The position numbers and the translations under genes are program-made. The notes under the pieces were generated by a model. That model saw only the letters and a list, made by a program, of their open reading frames with translations, was not told the origin of the DNA and did not search any database. Positions 51,712-60,550 of a stretch of DNA of 64,000 bases are shown here, piece after piece. The number at the start of each line of letters is the position of its first letter. The first letter of the stretch is position 1. This stretch comes from Brevibacillus_C sp046036945 (GTDB lineage: Bacteria > Bacillota > Bacilli > Brevibacillales > Brevibacillaceae), in the NCBI RefSeq assembly GCF_046036945.1, contig NZ_JBJQOQ010000012.1, positions 62,001 to 126,000 on the forward strand, read 5' to 3'.

Positions 51712-53496
51712 GTGTTGCTGGACAGCATTAACAGCCCAAAAGACTTGAAACAACTAAAAATCCCCCAATTGCAAGAGCTGACGGGCGAGATACGCACCTT
51801 TCTCGTCGAGAACCTGGCAAAAACGGGCGGTCATCTCGCGCCCAATCTGGGAGTGGTGGAGCTGACCCTCGCTCTGCACTACGTGTTTGACAGCCCTGCT
51901 GACAAGCTGATTTGGGACGTCGGTCATCAGGCATACGTACATAAAATGTTGACAGGCCGCCGCGAGCGCTTCTCCACCCTGCGCCAGTATAAAGGCTTAT
52001 GCGGCTTTCCCAAAATGAACGAAAGTCCGCATGACGTCTGGGAGACCGGCCACAGCAGCACTTCCGTCTCCGCTGCGGCAGGCATGGCTGCGGCCCGCGA
52101 CTTGCAAGGGCAAGACCATCAGGTGATCGCCATTATCGGGGACGGCGCGCTGACGGGCGGGATGGCTCTCGAGGCGCTGAATCACATTGGCTATGAACAG
52201 CGAAACGTGATCGTCGTGTTAAACGACAACGAAATGTCGATTGCTCCCAACGTCGGAGCCCTCCATCATTACTTGGGCAGACTCCGCTCCAGTCAAAGCG
52301 AGGGAGGAGTCGATGAGCGCTGGTTTAAAGAGCTGGGCTTTACGTACCTCGGCCCGGTGGACGGACACGATCTCGAATCCCTGATCGACTCGCTGCAGAC
52401 GGCAGCCGTGACGGGCGGTCCGGTTCTGCTCCATGCGGTCACGCAAAAGGGCAAAGGCTACGCACCAGCCGAAGCCGACTCGATGAAATGGCACGGGATC
52501 GGGACGTACCAGGTGGAATCAGGACAAGAGACAGGTGCGAAAGCAAATGCCCCTGCCTACAAGGACGTCTTCGCCGAGACGATGATCCGCCTGACCCGTG
52601 AGGATCCGCGGATCGTAGCGGTTACTCCGGCAATGCCGGACGGTTCCGGGTTGATCAAATACGCCAAGGAATTTCCCGAGCGGATGTTTGATGTCGGGAT
52701 TGCCGAGCAGCACGCCTGCACGTTTAGCGCGGCACTTGCCGCCCAGGGAATGAAACCGGTGTTTGCGGTCTATTCCACTTTCCTGCAAAGGGCCTACGAT
52801 CAGTTGATTCACGATGTAGCCCGCCAGAAGCTGCCTGTCGTCTTTGCCATCGACCGGGCAGGATTTGTCGGGGCGGATGGAGAGACGCACCAGGGGGCGT
52901 ATGACATCGCCTACATGCGGACCATCCCGAATATGGTGATCATGGCCCCCAAGGATGAAAACGAGATGCGGCACATGATGAAAACGGCCGCAGTCTATGA
53001 GGAGGGCCCGATTTCGTTCCGCTATCCCCGCGGCAACGGACGGGGCGTGCCGCTCGACGAGGAATTGCAAGTACTGCCAATCGGGAAAATGGAGATCGTC
53101 CGTCCCGGAAAGGATGTGGCGATCCTGTCGTTCGGCCACGTCTTTGAACTGGCAGAACAGGCAGCCGACATGCTGCACGCTTCAGGGATTCACCCGATGC
53201 TGGTCAACGCCCGCTTCTGCAAGCCGCTTGACGAATCCCTTCTGCTGGACTTGGCAAAACAAGGCTGCAGGATCGTCACGGTAGAGGAAGGGGCAGCCAT
53301 GGGCGGCTTTGGCAGCGCGGTAGCCGAGTTCTACGCCAAGGAAGGCTGCCAGGTGGACGTGCAGATCATGGGACTGCCTGATACCTTCGTCGAGCACGGC
53401 AGTGTAAAAGAACAGCGCCAGGAAATCGGACTGACGGCAGAAGCGATTGCCGACCGTGTCCGATCCCTGATCCCCGCGGGCATGCAGAGGGCATAG
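51712..53496 (+). CDS. dxs: 1-deoxy-D-xylulose-5-phosphate synthase, compact form
   Basis: 594 residues from GTG (GTGAGGGG upstream), about 35 shorter than B. subtilis DXS. All catalytic parts are present: TGGHLAPNLGVVELTLALHY, GDGALTGGMALEALNHIGYE with the TPP motif, NDNEMSIAPNVGALHHYLGR, DVGIAEQHACTF with the catalytic Glu, and the C-terminal domain ending IEHGSV-like FVEHGSVKEQRQEIG. The shortening lies between LGRLRSSQSEGGVDERW and FKELGFTYLGPVDGHD. There, other DXS proteins have a ~45-residue segment that is mobile in known structures. It makes DXP from pyruvate and glyceraldehyde-3-phosphate. tlyA follows after 4 bases. Confidence 0.96.
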   Translation: MLLDSINSPKDLKQLKIPQLQELTGEIRTFLVENLAKTGGHLAPNLGVVELTLALHYVFDSPADKLIWDVGHQAYVHKMLTGRRERFSTLRQYKGLCGFPKMNESPHDVWETGHSSTSVSAAAGMAAARDLQGQDHQVIAIIGDGALTGGMALEALNHIGYEQRNVIVVLNDNEMSIAPNVGALHHYLGRLRSSQSEGGVDERWFKELGFTYLGPVDGHDLESLIDSLQTAAVTGGPVLLHAVTQKGKGYAPAEADSMKWHGIGTYQVESGQETGAKANAPAYKDVFAETMIRLTREDPRIVAVTPAMPDGSGLIKYAKEFPERMFDVGIAEQHACTFSAALAAQGMKPVFAVYSTFLQRAYDQLIHDVARQKLPVVFAIDRAGFVGADGETHQGAYDIAYMRTIPNMVIMAPKDENEMRHMMKTAAVYEEGPISFRYPRGNGRGVPLDEELQVLPIGKMEIVRPGKDVAILSFGHVFELAEQAADMLHASGIHPMLVNARFCKPLDESLLLDLAKQGCRIVTVEEGAAMGGFGSAVAEFYAKEGCQVDVQIMGLPDTFVEHGSVKEQRQEIGLTAEAIADRVRSLIPAGMQRA

Positions 53497-53500
53497 CAGA

Positions 53501-54316
53501 ATGAAAAAGGAACGCTTAGATGTACTGTTAGTAGAACGGGGATATTATCCCACCCGGGAAAAGGCCAAAGCTGCCGTCATGGCGGGGTTGGTGCAGGTTG
53601 CCGGCGAGCGCTGCGACAAGCCCGGCACCAAGCTGGCAGAGGACGTGGCGATCGCGGTCAAAGGAGAGCTCCATCCGTATGTCAGCCGCGGCGGGCTGAA
53701 GCTGGAGAAGGCGCTGGACGTGTTTCACATCGATCTGGCCGGCAAAGTGATGGTCGATATCGGGTCGTCGACGGGCGGGTTTACCGACTGCGCCCTGCAG
53801 AACGGAGCGCGAAAGGTGTATGCGATTGACGTCGGATACGGGCAGCTGGCATGGTCGCTGCGTCAGGATGAACGCGTCGTCGTGATGGAGCGGACGAATT
53901 TTCGCCACCTCGACCCTGAGGCGTTTCCGCATGAGAAACCTGACTTCGCTTCGATCGATGTTTCCTTCATCTCATTGAAACTGATCCTGCCCGTGCTGTA
54001 TCGGCTGCTGAAAGCCGACGGGGAAACAATCGCACTGGTAAAGCCTCAGTTTGAGGCCGGAAAGGAAAATGTCGGGAAGAACGGAATTGTCCGTGATCCC
54101 CGAACCCACCGCGAAGTAGTACTGGCCATCAGCCAGTTTGCCGCATCGCTGGGATTTGCTTTGAAAGGACTCAGTTACTCGCCCATCACCGGCGGAGAGG
54201 GCAACATCGAGTTTTTGTTGTACCTGCATAAGGCGGAGGCGGGCCAGAGCATGGATGCAGACTGGGAGAACGTTGTGGAAGAAGTGGTCAGCGCGGCCCA
54301 TCAATCCCTGCAGTAA
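53501..54316 (+). CDS. tlyA: TlyA family rRNA 2'-O-methyltransferase / hemolysin-like protein (YqxC)
   Basis: 271 residues. An S4 RNA-binding domain (LDVLLVERGYYPTREKAKAA, then VMAGLVQVAGERCDKPGTKL) is followed by an FtsJ-like methyltransferase domain with VMVDIGSSTGGFTDCALQNG, YAIDVGYGQLAWSLRQDERV and FASIDVSFISLKLILP. Characterised TlyA proteins methylate 16S and 23S rRNA. It starts 4 bases after dxs, so the two are coupled, as in B. subtilis dxs–yqxC. Confidence 0.94.
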   Translation: MKKERLDVLLVERGYYPTREKAKAAVMAGLVQVAGERCDKPGTKLAEDVAIAVKGELHPYVSRGGLKLEKALDVFHIDLAGKVMVDIGSSTGGFTDCALQNGARKVYAIDVGYGQLAWSLRQDERVVVMERTNFRHLDPEAFPHEKPDFASIDVSFISLKLILPVLYRLLKADGETIALVKPQFEAGKENVGKNGIVRDPRTHREVVLAISQFAASLGFALKGLSYSPITGGEGNIEFLLYLHKAEAGQSMDADWENVVEEVVSAAHQSLQ

Positions 54317-54344
54317 GTCCTGGAAATTCATAGGCAAAGAATCC

Positions 54345-54374
54345 AAGCCGCTTCTCGTTGAGAGCGGCTTTTTT
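54345..54374 (+). terminator. Terminator after tlyA
   Basis: AAGCCGC/GCGGCTT with a partly paired loop and six T residues. Confidence 0.8.
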
Positions 54375-54472
54375 ATCGGTTGACAAAGAGGCAATGGTGG
54401 ACGTTTTTTTTATACAAAAAAACATGTATACTTGTATAAGGATTCCAACCATGATCATTCGGGGTGTCCAAT

Positions 54473-55330
54473 GTGAAGACAATCGGAATTGTTGCAAATA
54501 AAGGAAAACCGGCGGCACGGATTATCGCCAGGGAATTATTGTATTTGTTTGAAAAAAGAGGAATAAAGGTGTATCTCGACGACAACATCGCCGGCGAACT
54601 GGGCCGTTCGGAATTGGCTTGCCCGCCGAGTGAGATGGGCGGAACCGTTGAGCTCGTCTGCGTGCTGGGCGGAGACGGTACGTTGCTTGGGATCGCGAGG
54701 GATTTGGCCGGCTGCTCTGTGCCCATTCTCGGGTTCAACCTGGGGACACTGGGCTTTCTGTCTGAAGCGGAACCGGATAACCTGCCGCTTGCTGTCGACC
54801 AGCTCTTGGCCGGCCAATACAGAATTGAAGAACGGAGCATGCTGCAGGCTGTACTTGTCCGCAAAAACGAAACTTTGGCCACCTATACGGCGATGAACGA
54901 TGTGGGGATAGCCAAAGGCTCTTTCTGCCGGATTATCAACTGTGCCGTTTGGGTAGACGACCAGTTCGTCGCCACGTTTCGCGGAGACGGCGTGATCATC
55001 TCCAGTCCAACCGGGTCGACTGCCTATTCGCTTTCGGCAGGAGGGCCCATCGTCGCCCCCAATGTCGACATGCTGCTGCTGACGCCGGTGGCTCCCCATA
55101 TGCTCACGGCAAGACCGATGATCTTTTCCGCTGAACAGGTGATCAGAGTGGAAGTAGACGCGGTTCATCAAGAGATGGGGCTGTCGATTGACGGGCAGTT
55201 CGGTTACCGGCTAGAGGGCGGGGATGTGATCTACGTGCAGCGCTCCCCCCATGTTACCCCGTTGGTACTGTGGAACACTGGCAATTTTTATGAAGTCATA
55301 CGCAAAAAACTACAAGCTGAATGGGAGTAG
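54473..55330 (+). CDS. nadK: NAD kinase
   Basis: 285 residues from GTG at 54473 with GGGGTG upstream; a GTG at 54464 is an alternative. The NAD kinase motifs GGDGTLLGIARDLA, NLGTLGFLSEAEP, AMNDVGIAKG and FRGDGVIISSPTGSTAYSLS are intact. It phosphorylates NAD to NADP. It sits directly before argR with a 3-base gap, as in many Bacillales/Clostridia. Upstream is an AT-rich promoter region with a near direct repeat (ATGTATAC, TTGTATAA). Confidence 0.97.
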   Translation: MKTIGIVANKGKPAARIIARELLYLFEKRGIKVYLDDNIAGELGRSELACPPSEMGGTVELVCVLGGDGTLLGIARDLAGCSVPILGFNLGTLGFLSEAEPDNLPLAVDQLLAGQYRIEERSMLQAVLVRKNETLATYTAMNDVGIAKGSFCRIINCAVWVDDQFVATFRGDGVIISSPTGSTAYSLSAGGPIVAPNVDMLLLTPVAPHMLTARPMIFSAEQVIRVEVDAVHQEMGLSIDGQFGYRLEGGDVIYVQRSPHVTPLVLWNTGNFYEVIRKKLQAEWE

Positions 55331-55333
55331 ACT

Positions 55334-55783
55334 ATGACCAAAGGACAACGACACATCAAAATTCGCGAGATTATCGCCAACGAGGAAGTGGAGACCCAAG
55401 ACGAACTGGTGGATCACCTCCGCAATGCCGGGTTTCATGTGACCCAGGCTACCGTATCGCGGGACATCAAGGAACTCCATCTGATCAAAGTTCCCCTTCC
55501 TGATGGACGGTATAAGTACTCGCTGCCCTCGGACCAGAAGTACAACCCGCTGCAAAAGTTGAAGCGGGTGATGGTGGAAAGCTTTGTCAGCATTGATTAC
55601 ACCGACAATCTGATCGTGCTGAAGACCATGCCAGGCTATGGCAACTCGGTTGCCGTTTTGATCGACAACCTGCAGTGGCCGGAGATCATGGGGACCGTTT
55701 CCGGAGACGACACGATGCTGATCATCTGCCGCTCCCGTGAAAATTCGGAGGCGGTGACAAAGCGCTTGCTCGACATGCTATAA
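55334..55783 (+). CDS. argR: Arginine repressor
   Basis: 149 residues, the same length as B. subtilis AhrC. The N-terminal winged helix-turn-helix is IKIREIIANEEVETQDELVD with FHVTQATVSRDIKELHLIKV; the C-terminal hexamerisation/arginine-binding domain has VLKTMPGYGNSVAVLIDN and GTVSGDDTMLIICR. It represses arginine synthesis and activates catabolism with arginine as co-effector. Followed by recN after 26 bases, the conserved order. Confidence 0.97.
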   Translation: MTKGQRHIKIREIIANEEVETQDELVDHLRNAGFHVTQATVSRDIKELHLIKVPLPDGRYKYSLPSDQKYNPLQKLKRVMVESFVSIDYTDNLIVLKTMPGYGNSVAVLIDNLQWPEIMGTVSGDDTMLIICRSRENSEAVTKRLLDML

Positions 55784-55809
55784 TCTGATGGGGCAAAGGG
55801 GGGAATAGA

Positions 55810-57540
55810 GTGTTAGTTGAATTGTCTATCCGCAATTTTGCCATAATCAAATCGGTCACAATCCCGTTCCGGCGCGGTCTGAACATCCTGACAGGGGAGA
55901 CCGGCGCAGGGAAATCCATCATCATCGACGCTCTCGGCCTGCTGCTCGGCGAGCGGGGCTCAGCCGAATACGTCCGTTACGGCGAAAAGCGGGCAGAGGT
56001 GGAAGGGTTATTCGAATTTCCGCAATCCCATCCAGTCATTGGACTATGCCTGGGGTTTGGGATTCAAGTGGAAGCAGACGGCATGATCGTGGTGCGCAGG
56101 GAGATCTCCCTGCAGGGAAAGAACGTGATCCGCATCAACGGACAGTTGATCACGCTTGCCATGCTGCGGGAGCTGGGACCTTGGCTGGTGCAGATCCACG
56201 GCCAGCATGACACCCATGCCCTGATGCAGTCGGACAAGCACATCAAGTGGCTTGACGCATACGGCGAACAGGCGTTGACCGCAGTGAAGCAAGAGTATGC
56301 AAAACTGTACCAAGCCTACCGGAAAACCCGGCAGGATCTTGAACGCATGGCAAAGAACGAGCGTGAACTGGCCCAGCGCATCGATCTGTTGTCTTACCAG
56401 CTGGGCGAGATCGAGTCGGCCCAGCTGCAGCCAGGCGAGGACGAACGGCTGCTCTCTCAGCGAAAAAAATGGATGCACATCGAAAAGGTGTACGCCGGGA
56501 TTCAAGACGCCTACCAGTCGCTGACCGGGGACCATCGGGGGATGGACTGGCTGGGCCATGCGATGGGGGAACTGGAGCGGGCGCAGTCATACGATGAAAG
56601 TCTCGCCCCGTTGGTGGAAACCATCCAAACAGCGTATTATCAGGTGGAAGATGCCGTCCATCAGCTTCGCCAACTGCAAGATCAGCTGGAATTTCATCCG
56701 GATGAGCTGGCAGAAGTGGAACGCAGGCTGGATGTGATCCAGCAGCTTAAGCGAAAGTACGGAAAAGACGCCGCAGAAATTCTCGAGTACGCTGCGGCTA
56801 TTCAGGACGAGCTGGATGAGATTCAGAACTTTGACGACAGGCTGCAGCAGCTGGATAAACGGGTGCAGGAGCTGGCTGCCGACCTTGCTGTGGAGGCACT
56901 GGAGCTGACAGCGATTCGCCGCCAGCTGGCACAGCAGCTCGCTGCGGAAATCGAACAGCAGCTGCAAGAATTGCAGATGAGCCGGGCACGCTTTGACATT
57001 GCCGTCACTCACATAGCCGACGATCAGGGGCTCGAGGTGAATGGTGCGAGGTATAGGATCGACTCTTCGGGAATGGACCACGTAGAATTTCTGATCGCGC
57101 CCAACCCCGGCGAACCGCTGCGCCCCCTCGCAAAAATCGCTTCCGGAGGCGAGCTTTCTCGGGTGATGCTGGCGATTCAAACGATTCTCGCTTCGACGGA
57201 CCAGGTCGAAACCTTGATTTTCGACGAGGTGGACACCGGAGTAAGCGGACGGGCGGCACAGGCAATCGCCGAGAAATTGGCCCGGGTCGGCCAGCACCGT
57301 CAAGTTCTCTGCATTACCCACCTTCCGCAAGTGGCTTCGTTGGCAGATGCCCATTATTACATCTACAAACGGATGGATGAAGAGCAGACGCTGACCCATG
57401 TCACGTTCTTGGACGAGCAGGAGCGGGTCACAGAGCTCGCAAGGATGCTGGGCGGTGCCGAAGTAACGGAAAAGACCAAAGAACACGCCAGCGAGATGAT
57501 TCACCTGGGCCTTCAGAAAAAGCTGGAGCTGGCCAAGTAG
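55810..57540 (+). CDS. recN: DNA repair protein RecN
   Basis: 576 residues from GTG (AAAGGGGGGA upstream). SMC-like ATPase: Walker A LTGETGAGKSIIIDALG (about residue 30), QIHGQHDTHALMQSDKHIKW, long coiled coils in the middle, then IASGGELSRVMLAIQTIL (signature) and the Walker B LIFDEVDTGVSGRAAQAI. It acts early in double-strand-break repair. A strong terminator follows, closing the nadK–argR–recN string. Confidence 0.97.
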   Translation: MLVELSIRNFAIIKSVTIPFRRGLNILTGETGAGKSIIIDALGLLLGERGSAEYVRYGEKRAEVEGLFEFPQSHPVIGLCLGFGIQVEADGMIVVRREISLQGKNVIRINGQLITLAMLRELGPWLVQIHGQHDTHALMQSDKHIKWLDAYGEQALTAVKQEYAKLYQAYRKTRQDLERMAKNERELAQRIDLLSYQLGEIESAQLQPGEDERLLSQRKKWMHIEKVYAGIQDAYQSLTGDHRGMDWLGHAMGELERAQSYDESLAPLVETIQTAYYQVEDAVHQLRQLQDQLEFHPDELAEVERRLDVIQQLKRKYGKDAAEILEYAAAIQDELDEIQNFDDRLQQLDKRVQELAADLAVEALELTAIRRQLAQQLAAEIEQQLQELQMSRARFDIAVTHIADDQGLEVNGARYRIDSSGMDHVEFLIAPNPGEPLRPLAKIASGGELSRVMLAIQTILASTDQVETLIFDEVDTGVSGRAAQAIAEKLARVGQHRQVLCITHLPQVASLADAHYYIYKRMDEEQTLTHVTFLDEQERVTELARMLGGAEVTEKTKEHASEMIHLGLQKKLELAK

Positions 57541-57569
57541 TTCACGGCCGGGCACTACGACAAAAAAGG

Positions 57570-57599
57570 AAGCTGTCATGCGTAAATGACAGCTTTTTT
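57570..57599 (+). terminator. Terminator after recN
   Basis: AGCTGTCAT/ATGACAGCT stem (9 bp, 6-nt loop) flanked by AAAAAAGG and TTTTTTC. Confidence 0.85.
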
Positions 57600-57689
57600 C
57601 TTGTTATAATCCCACTGGTGCCAGGCAACATTATAGATACGGTATGGTGGAGGTGGAGCAGTAGGTGTAGGCAGGGAAAGTAGGAGTGA

Positions 57690-59015
57690 TTGCTGGTGAT
57701 CCGTCAAAACAGAAGGAAATGGATGGGAAGTCTGCTACTGCTCATCACAGCGCTTGTTGTCAGTTCAACCCCCTTTCAGGAATTTACCTCGCTGCCCAGT
57801 GAAATGCGCTTGTTTGAAGGGTCGCTTCAGCAGCTTCAATTATCGATGCCCGTTACGGGCACATTGGTAAACAGCAACCCCGACATCCTTTACGTCAATG
57901 GAACCAAGGCCCGCGAAGTCAACGTTGACCTGAGCAAACCTGTCTCCGTCGAACCGAAGCAGACAGGGGAAGCCAAGCTGGAATTAAAATGGGGCAAGAT
58001 TCCGCTGAAGCAGGTGAAAGTCAACGTCCTGCCGGATCTCAAGGTGATCCCGGGCGGACAGTCGATTGGCGTCAAGCTGCAGACAGCTGGAGTCTTGGTT
58101 GTCGGCCATCATCTGGTGAACACGGGCAAGGAAAAAGTGTCTCCCGGAGAAAAATCAGGCATACGCGTCGGTGACATGATCGTCAAGATGAACGATTTGT
58201 ACATCAATGACATGAACGACGTAAAGAAACTGGTTCACGAGGCCGGGACAAAACGTCAGCCCCTGCACATGCTGGTTGTCAGGGGAAAAGAAAAATTGTC
58301 CTTGACACTCGAACCGGTAAAAGACAACAAGGATGGCGAATACCGAATGGGCTTGTACATCCGAGATTCCGCGGCGGGTGTAGGTACCCTGACTTTTTAT
58401 GAACCGAAGACACATGCCTATGGTGCCCTGGGGCACGTCATTTCAGACGTCGATACCGGTCAGGCGATTGTCGTCGGCGACGGCCAGATCGTTCAGGCCA
58501 GCGTAACGTCAATCGAAAAAGGGGAAAGCGGCAATCCCGGCGAAAAGTACGCTCGTTTTTACAATGAGAGCGAGGTGCTGGGATCGATTACGCGAAATAC
58601 GCCATTCGGGATCTTTGGCCGGATGAAGGACAAGCCGAAACGGGGAAAATACACGGAGCCGATTCCGGTTTTGTTGGCAGATCAGGTACAAGAAGGACCG
58701 GCAAAAATTTTAACCGTGGTCGATGGGCAAAAGGTAGAAGAATTTGATATCGAAATCGTCAACGTGGTCAAGCAACACTTTCCTGCAACAAAAGGAATGA
58801 TCATCAAAATCACAGACAAGCGGCTGTTGGACAAAACAGGCGGCATCGTGCAAGGAATGAGCGGCAGTCCCATTATACAAAACGGTAAACTGGTAGGGGC
58901 GGTCACCCACGTGTTTGTCAACGATCCGACATCCGGGTACGGTTGTTTTATCGAGTGGATGCTGCAGGATGCGGGATTTATGTTAAGGCAGAACACACAG
59001 CTCAAGGCGAGTTAA
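57690..59015 (+). CDS. spoIVB: SpoIVB peptidase
   Basis: 441 residues from TTG at 57690 (TAGGAG upstream; GTG at 57696 is possible). An N-terminal membrane segment (GSLLLLITALVVSSTPFQEF) is followed by a PDZ domain (KSGIRVGDMIVKMNDLYIND, MLVVRGKEKLSLTLEPV) and the S55 serine peptidase domain. The latter has HAYGALGHVISDVDTG with the catalytic His and QGMSGSPIIQNGKLVGAVTH with the catalytic Ser. Made in the forespore, it cleaves SpoIVFA and so triggers pro-sigma-K processing. A CATTATA box at 57629 resembles a sigma-G −10, but the −35 is poorly spaced. Confidence 0.96.
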   Translation: MLVIRQNRRKWMGSLLLLITALVVSSTPFQEFTSLPSEMRLFEGSLQQLQLSMPVTGTLVNSNPDILYVNGTKAREVNVDLSKPVSVEPKQTGEAKLELKWGKIPLKQVKVNVLPDLKVIPGGQSIGVKLQTAGVLVVGHHLVNTGKEKVSPGEKSGIRVGDMIVKMNDLYINDMNDVKKLVHEAGTKRQPLHMLVVRGKEKLSLTLEPVKDNKDGEYRMGLYIRDSAAGVGTLTFYEPKTHAYGALGHVISDVDTGQAIVVGDGQIVQASVTSIEKGESGNPGEKYARFYNESEVLGSITRNTPFGIFGRMKDKPKRGKYTEPIPVLLADQVQEGPAKILTVVDGQKVEEFDIEIVNVVKQHFPATKGMIIKITDKRLLDKTGGIVQGMSGSPIIQNGKLVGAVTHVFVNDPTSGYGCFIEWMLQDAGFMLRQNTQLKAS

Positions 59016-59031
59016 TCTCCCTTGAGTTTTT
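59001..59031 (+). terminator. Terminator overlapping the spoIVB stop
   Basis: CTCAAGG/CCTTGAG stem and TTTTT. The 5' arm lies in the last spoIVB codons and the tail ends just before the first 0A box of spo0A. Confidence 0.75.
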
Positions 59032-59033
59032 CT

Positions 59034-59040
59034 TGTCGAA
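59034..59040 (+). promoter_or_regulatory. 0A box upstream of spo0A (distal)
   Basis: TGTCGAA, the exact Spo0A-binding core, 153 bases before the spo0A start codon. Confidence 0.6.
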
Positions 59041-59073
59041 ATATCGGAAAAATCATACAATCTTTCGTCATTG

Positions 59074-59100
59074 GCAGGAACTGCCTAGCTCCTGTCGAAT
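59074..59100 (+). promoter_or_regulatory. Candidate sigma-H promoter of spo0A with overlapping 0A box
   Basis: GCAGGAACT (59074–59082), 11 bases, then GTCGAAT (59094–59100) fits the sigma-H pattern RnAGGAWWW–N11–RnnGAAT nearly perfectly. A second exact 0A box TGTCGAA (59093–59099) covers the −10. This is the arrangement expected for the sporulation promoter of spo0A with autoregulation. Confidence 0.65.
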
Positions 59101-59192
59101 TTCTTTTACCGTAGAAAATTTGCGGAGAAGCATCTCCCGAGGAAAGACAAAGTACCCAAATATAGATTCGGGCAGCTAAGGAGGAAAAAGGT

Positions 59193-59975
59193 TTGAGCAG
59201 GATCGAAGTTGTTTTGGCAGACGACAATCGTGAGTTTGTACATTTACTTGAAGAGCACATTAATAACCAGAATGATATGAGAGTGGTAGGGGCGGCATTT
59301 AATGGAAATGATGTTCTCAAGGTATTAGAGGAGAAGGTTCCGGACATCCTCATTCTGGACATTATTATGCCTCATTTGGACGGCCTCGCCGTATTGGAAC
59401 AGATTCAGGCAATGCGCCTGCCCCGCCAGCCGAAGATTATCATGCTGACCGCGTTCGGCCAGGAAGAAATCACGAAAAAAGCGGTTGAACTGGGAGCGTC
59501 CTATTACATCCTGAAACCGTTTGACATGGAAGTGCTGACCCAGCGCATCCGCCAGATGATCAACAACCAGCCTACACCGTTTGTCCCATCGATCAAACCC
59601 GCCGGCGGCGCGGTCAAAGGACGCAATTTAGACGCCAACATCACCAACATCATACACGAAATCGGGGTTCCCGCCCATATTAAAGGCTACCTGTACCTGC
59701 GCGAAGCGATTACCATGGTATACAACGACGTCGAGCTGCTTGGTTCGATCACCAAAGTCCTCTATCCGGACATCGCCAAGAAGTTCAACACGACAGCCAG
59801 CCGCGTAGAACGCGCGATCCGGCATGCGATCGAAGTCGCCTGGTCCCGCGGCAACCTGGACTCCATCTCCAGCTTGTTCGGCTACACCATCTCCAATTCC
59901 AAGGCGAAGCCGACGAACAGCGAGTTCATCGCGATGGTGGCGGACAAGCTGCGGATTGAGGCGAAGATTAGTTAA
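59193..59975 (+). CDS. spo0A: Sporulation master regulator Spo0A
   Basis: 260 residues from TTG behind AAGGAGG. The receiver domain has the acidic pair D10/D11, phospho-acceptor D56 (ILDIIMPHLDG), a Thr in MLTAFG and Lys in YYILKPFD. The C-terminal DNA-binding domain (NIIHEIGVPAHIKGYLYLRE, VERAIRHAIEVAWSRGN, FIAMVADKLRIEAK) is fully conserved. It is the final target of the phosphorelay and controls entry into sporulation. spoIVB–spo0A order is universal in Bacillales. Its upstream region has two 0A boxes and a sigma-H promoter match. Confidence 0.99.
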   Translation: MSRIEVVLADDNREFVHLLEEHINNQNDMRVVGAAFNGNDVLKVLEEKVPDILILDIIMPHLDGLAVLEQIQAMRLPRQPKIIMLTAFGQEEITKKAVELGASYYILKPFDMEVLTQRIRQMINNQPTPFVPSIKPAGGAVKGRNLDANITNIIHEIGVPAHIKGYLYLREAITMVYNDVELLGSITKVLYPDIAKKFNTTASRVERAIRHAIEVAWSRGNLDSISSLFGYTISNSKAKPTNSEFIAMVADKLRIEAKIS

Positions 59976-60080
59976 GTAGAAGAGCTGTAGGTTTTGCGTG
60001 CCAAGGACTATTGTAAATGTGACCATAATCGGAAGTGAGCCATTTAAAACGATAAATATCGAGGTGAAATTCAACTGATA

Positions 60081-60127
60081 TCACTCCTTTATTGGTTTCT
60101 CAGAAGTCAATAAAGGAGTGTTTTTTT
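60081..60127 (+). terminator. Terminator after spo0A
   Basis: A perfect 13-bp stem CACTCCTTTATTG/CAATAAAGGAGTG followed by seven T residues, about 105 bases after the spo0A stop. Confidence 0.9.
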
Positions 60128-60234
60128 AGTCAAGTTCATGTCCCATCACTCCAAACAAGGCTCACGTGAACAAAATTGAATCTTTTCCTCCCGTGATTCG
60201 TATCAACTAGAAATACAGCAAAGCAGGTGGTTTG

Positions 60235-60453
60235 ATGGATGTTGGATTTGTTGGCTTGGGATTCGGCCTGCTCTTGATCCCGCTCTTTTTTGGTCTTTTA
60301 CTTTTCGTTTTAAACATCGTGACGAGTATTTGGGCGTATCGGGACGCACTTCGAAACGGGAGGAGCAAAGAATACGCCCTGATTGTTTTAATTGGCACAC
60401 TGATTTTTCCTGTGATGGGTTTGATCGTCTATCTCATTATTCGCAGAGATTAG
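60235..60453 (+). CDS. Small two-helix membrane protein (PLDc_N-like)
   Basis: 72 residues from the ATG at 60235 (GCAGGTGG upstream). The pattern is a long hydrophobic helix (LGFGLLLIPLFFGLLLFVLN), a short polar turn with IWAYRDALRNGRSKEYALI, and a second helix (LIGTLIFPVMGLIVYLIIRR). This resembles the phospholipase D N-terminal-like membrane module (PLDc_N) seen in many small Bacillales proteins. No catalytic motif. Function unknown. Confidence 0.75.
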   Translation: MDVGFVGLGFGLLLIPLFFGLLLFVLNIVTSIWAYRDALRNGRSKEYALIVLIGTLIFPVMGLIVYLIIRRD

Positions 60454-60550
60454 CGCCACAGATACCGTTTCTTCCTTTTCAACTACTGCTGGCAAGTGAT
60501 TTCACCCATCCATTATAATGGGAGAAAAGGAGTGATGAGGAGGGGATGAA

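Noticed and set aside
57605..57635. Sigma-G promoter for spoIVB
   Set aside because: CATTATA fits the −10 pattern, but the only TATA-like −35 is 20 bases away, too far for the usual 17–18.
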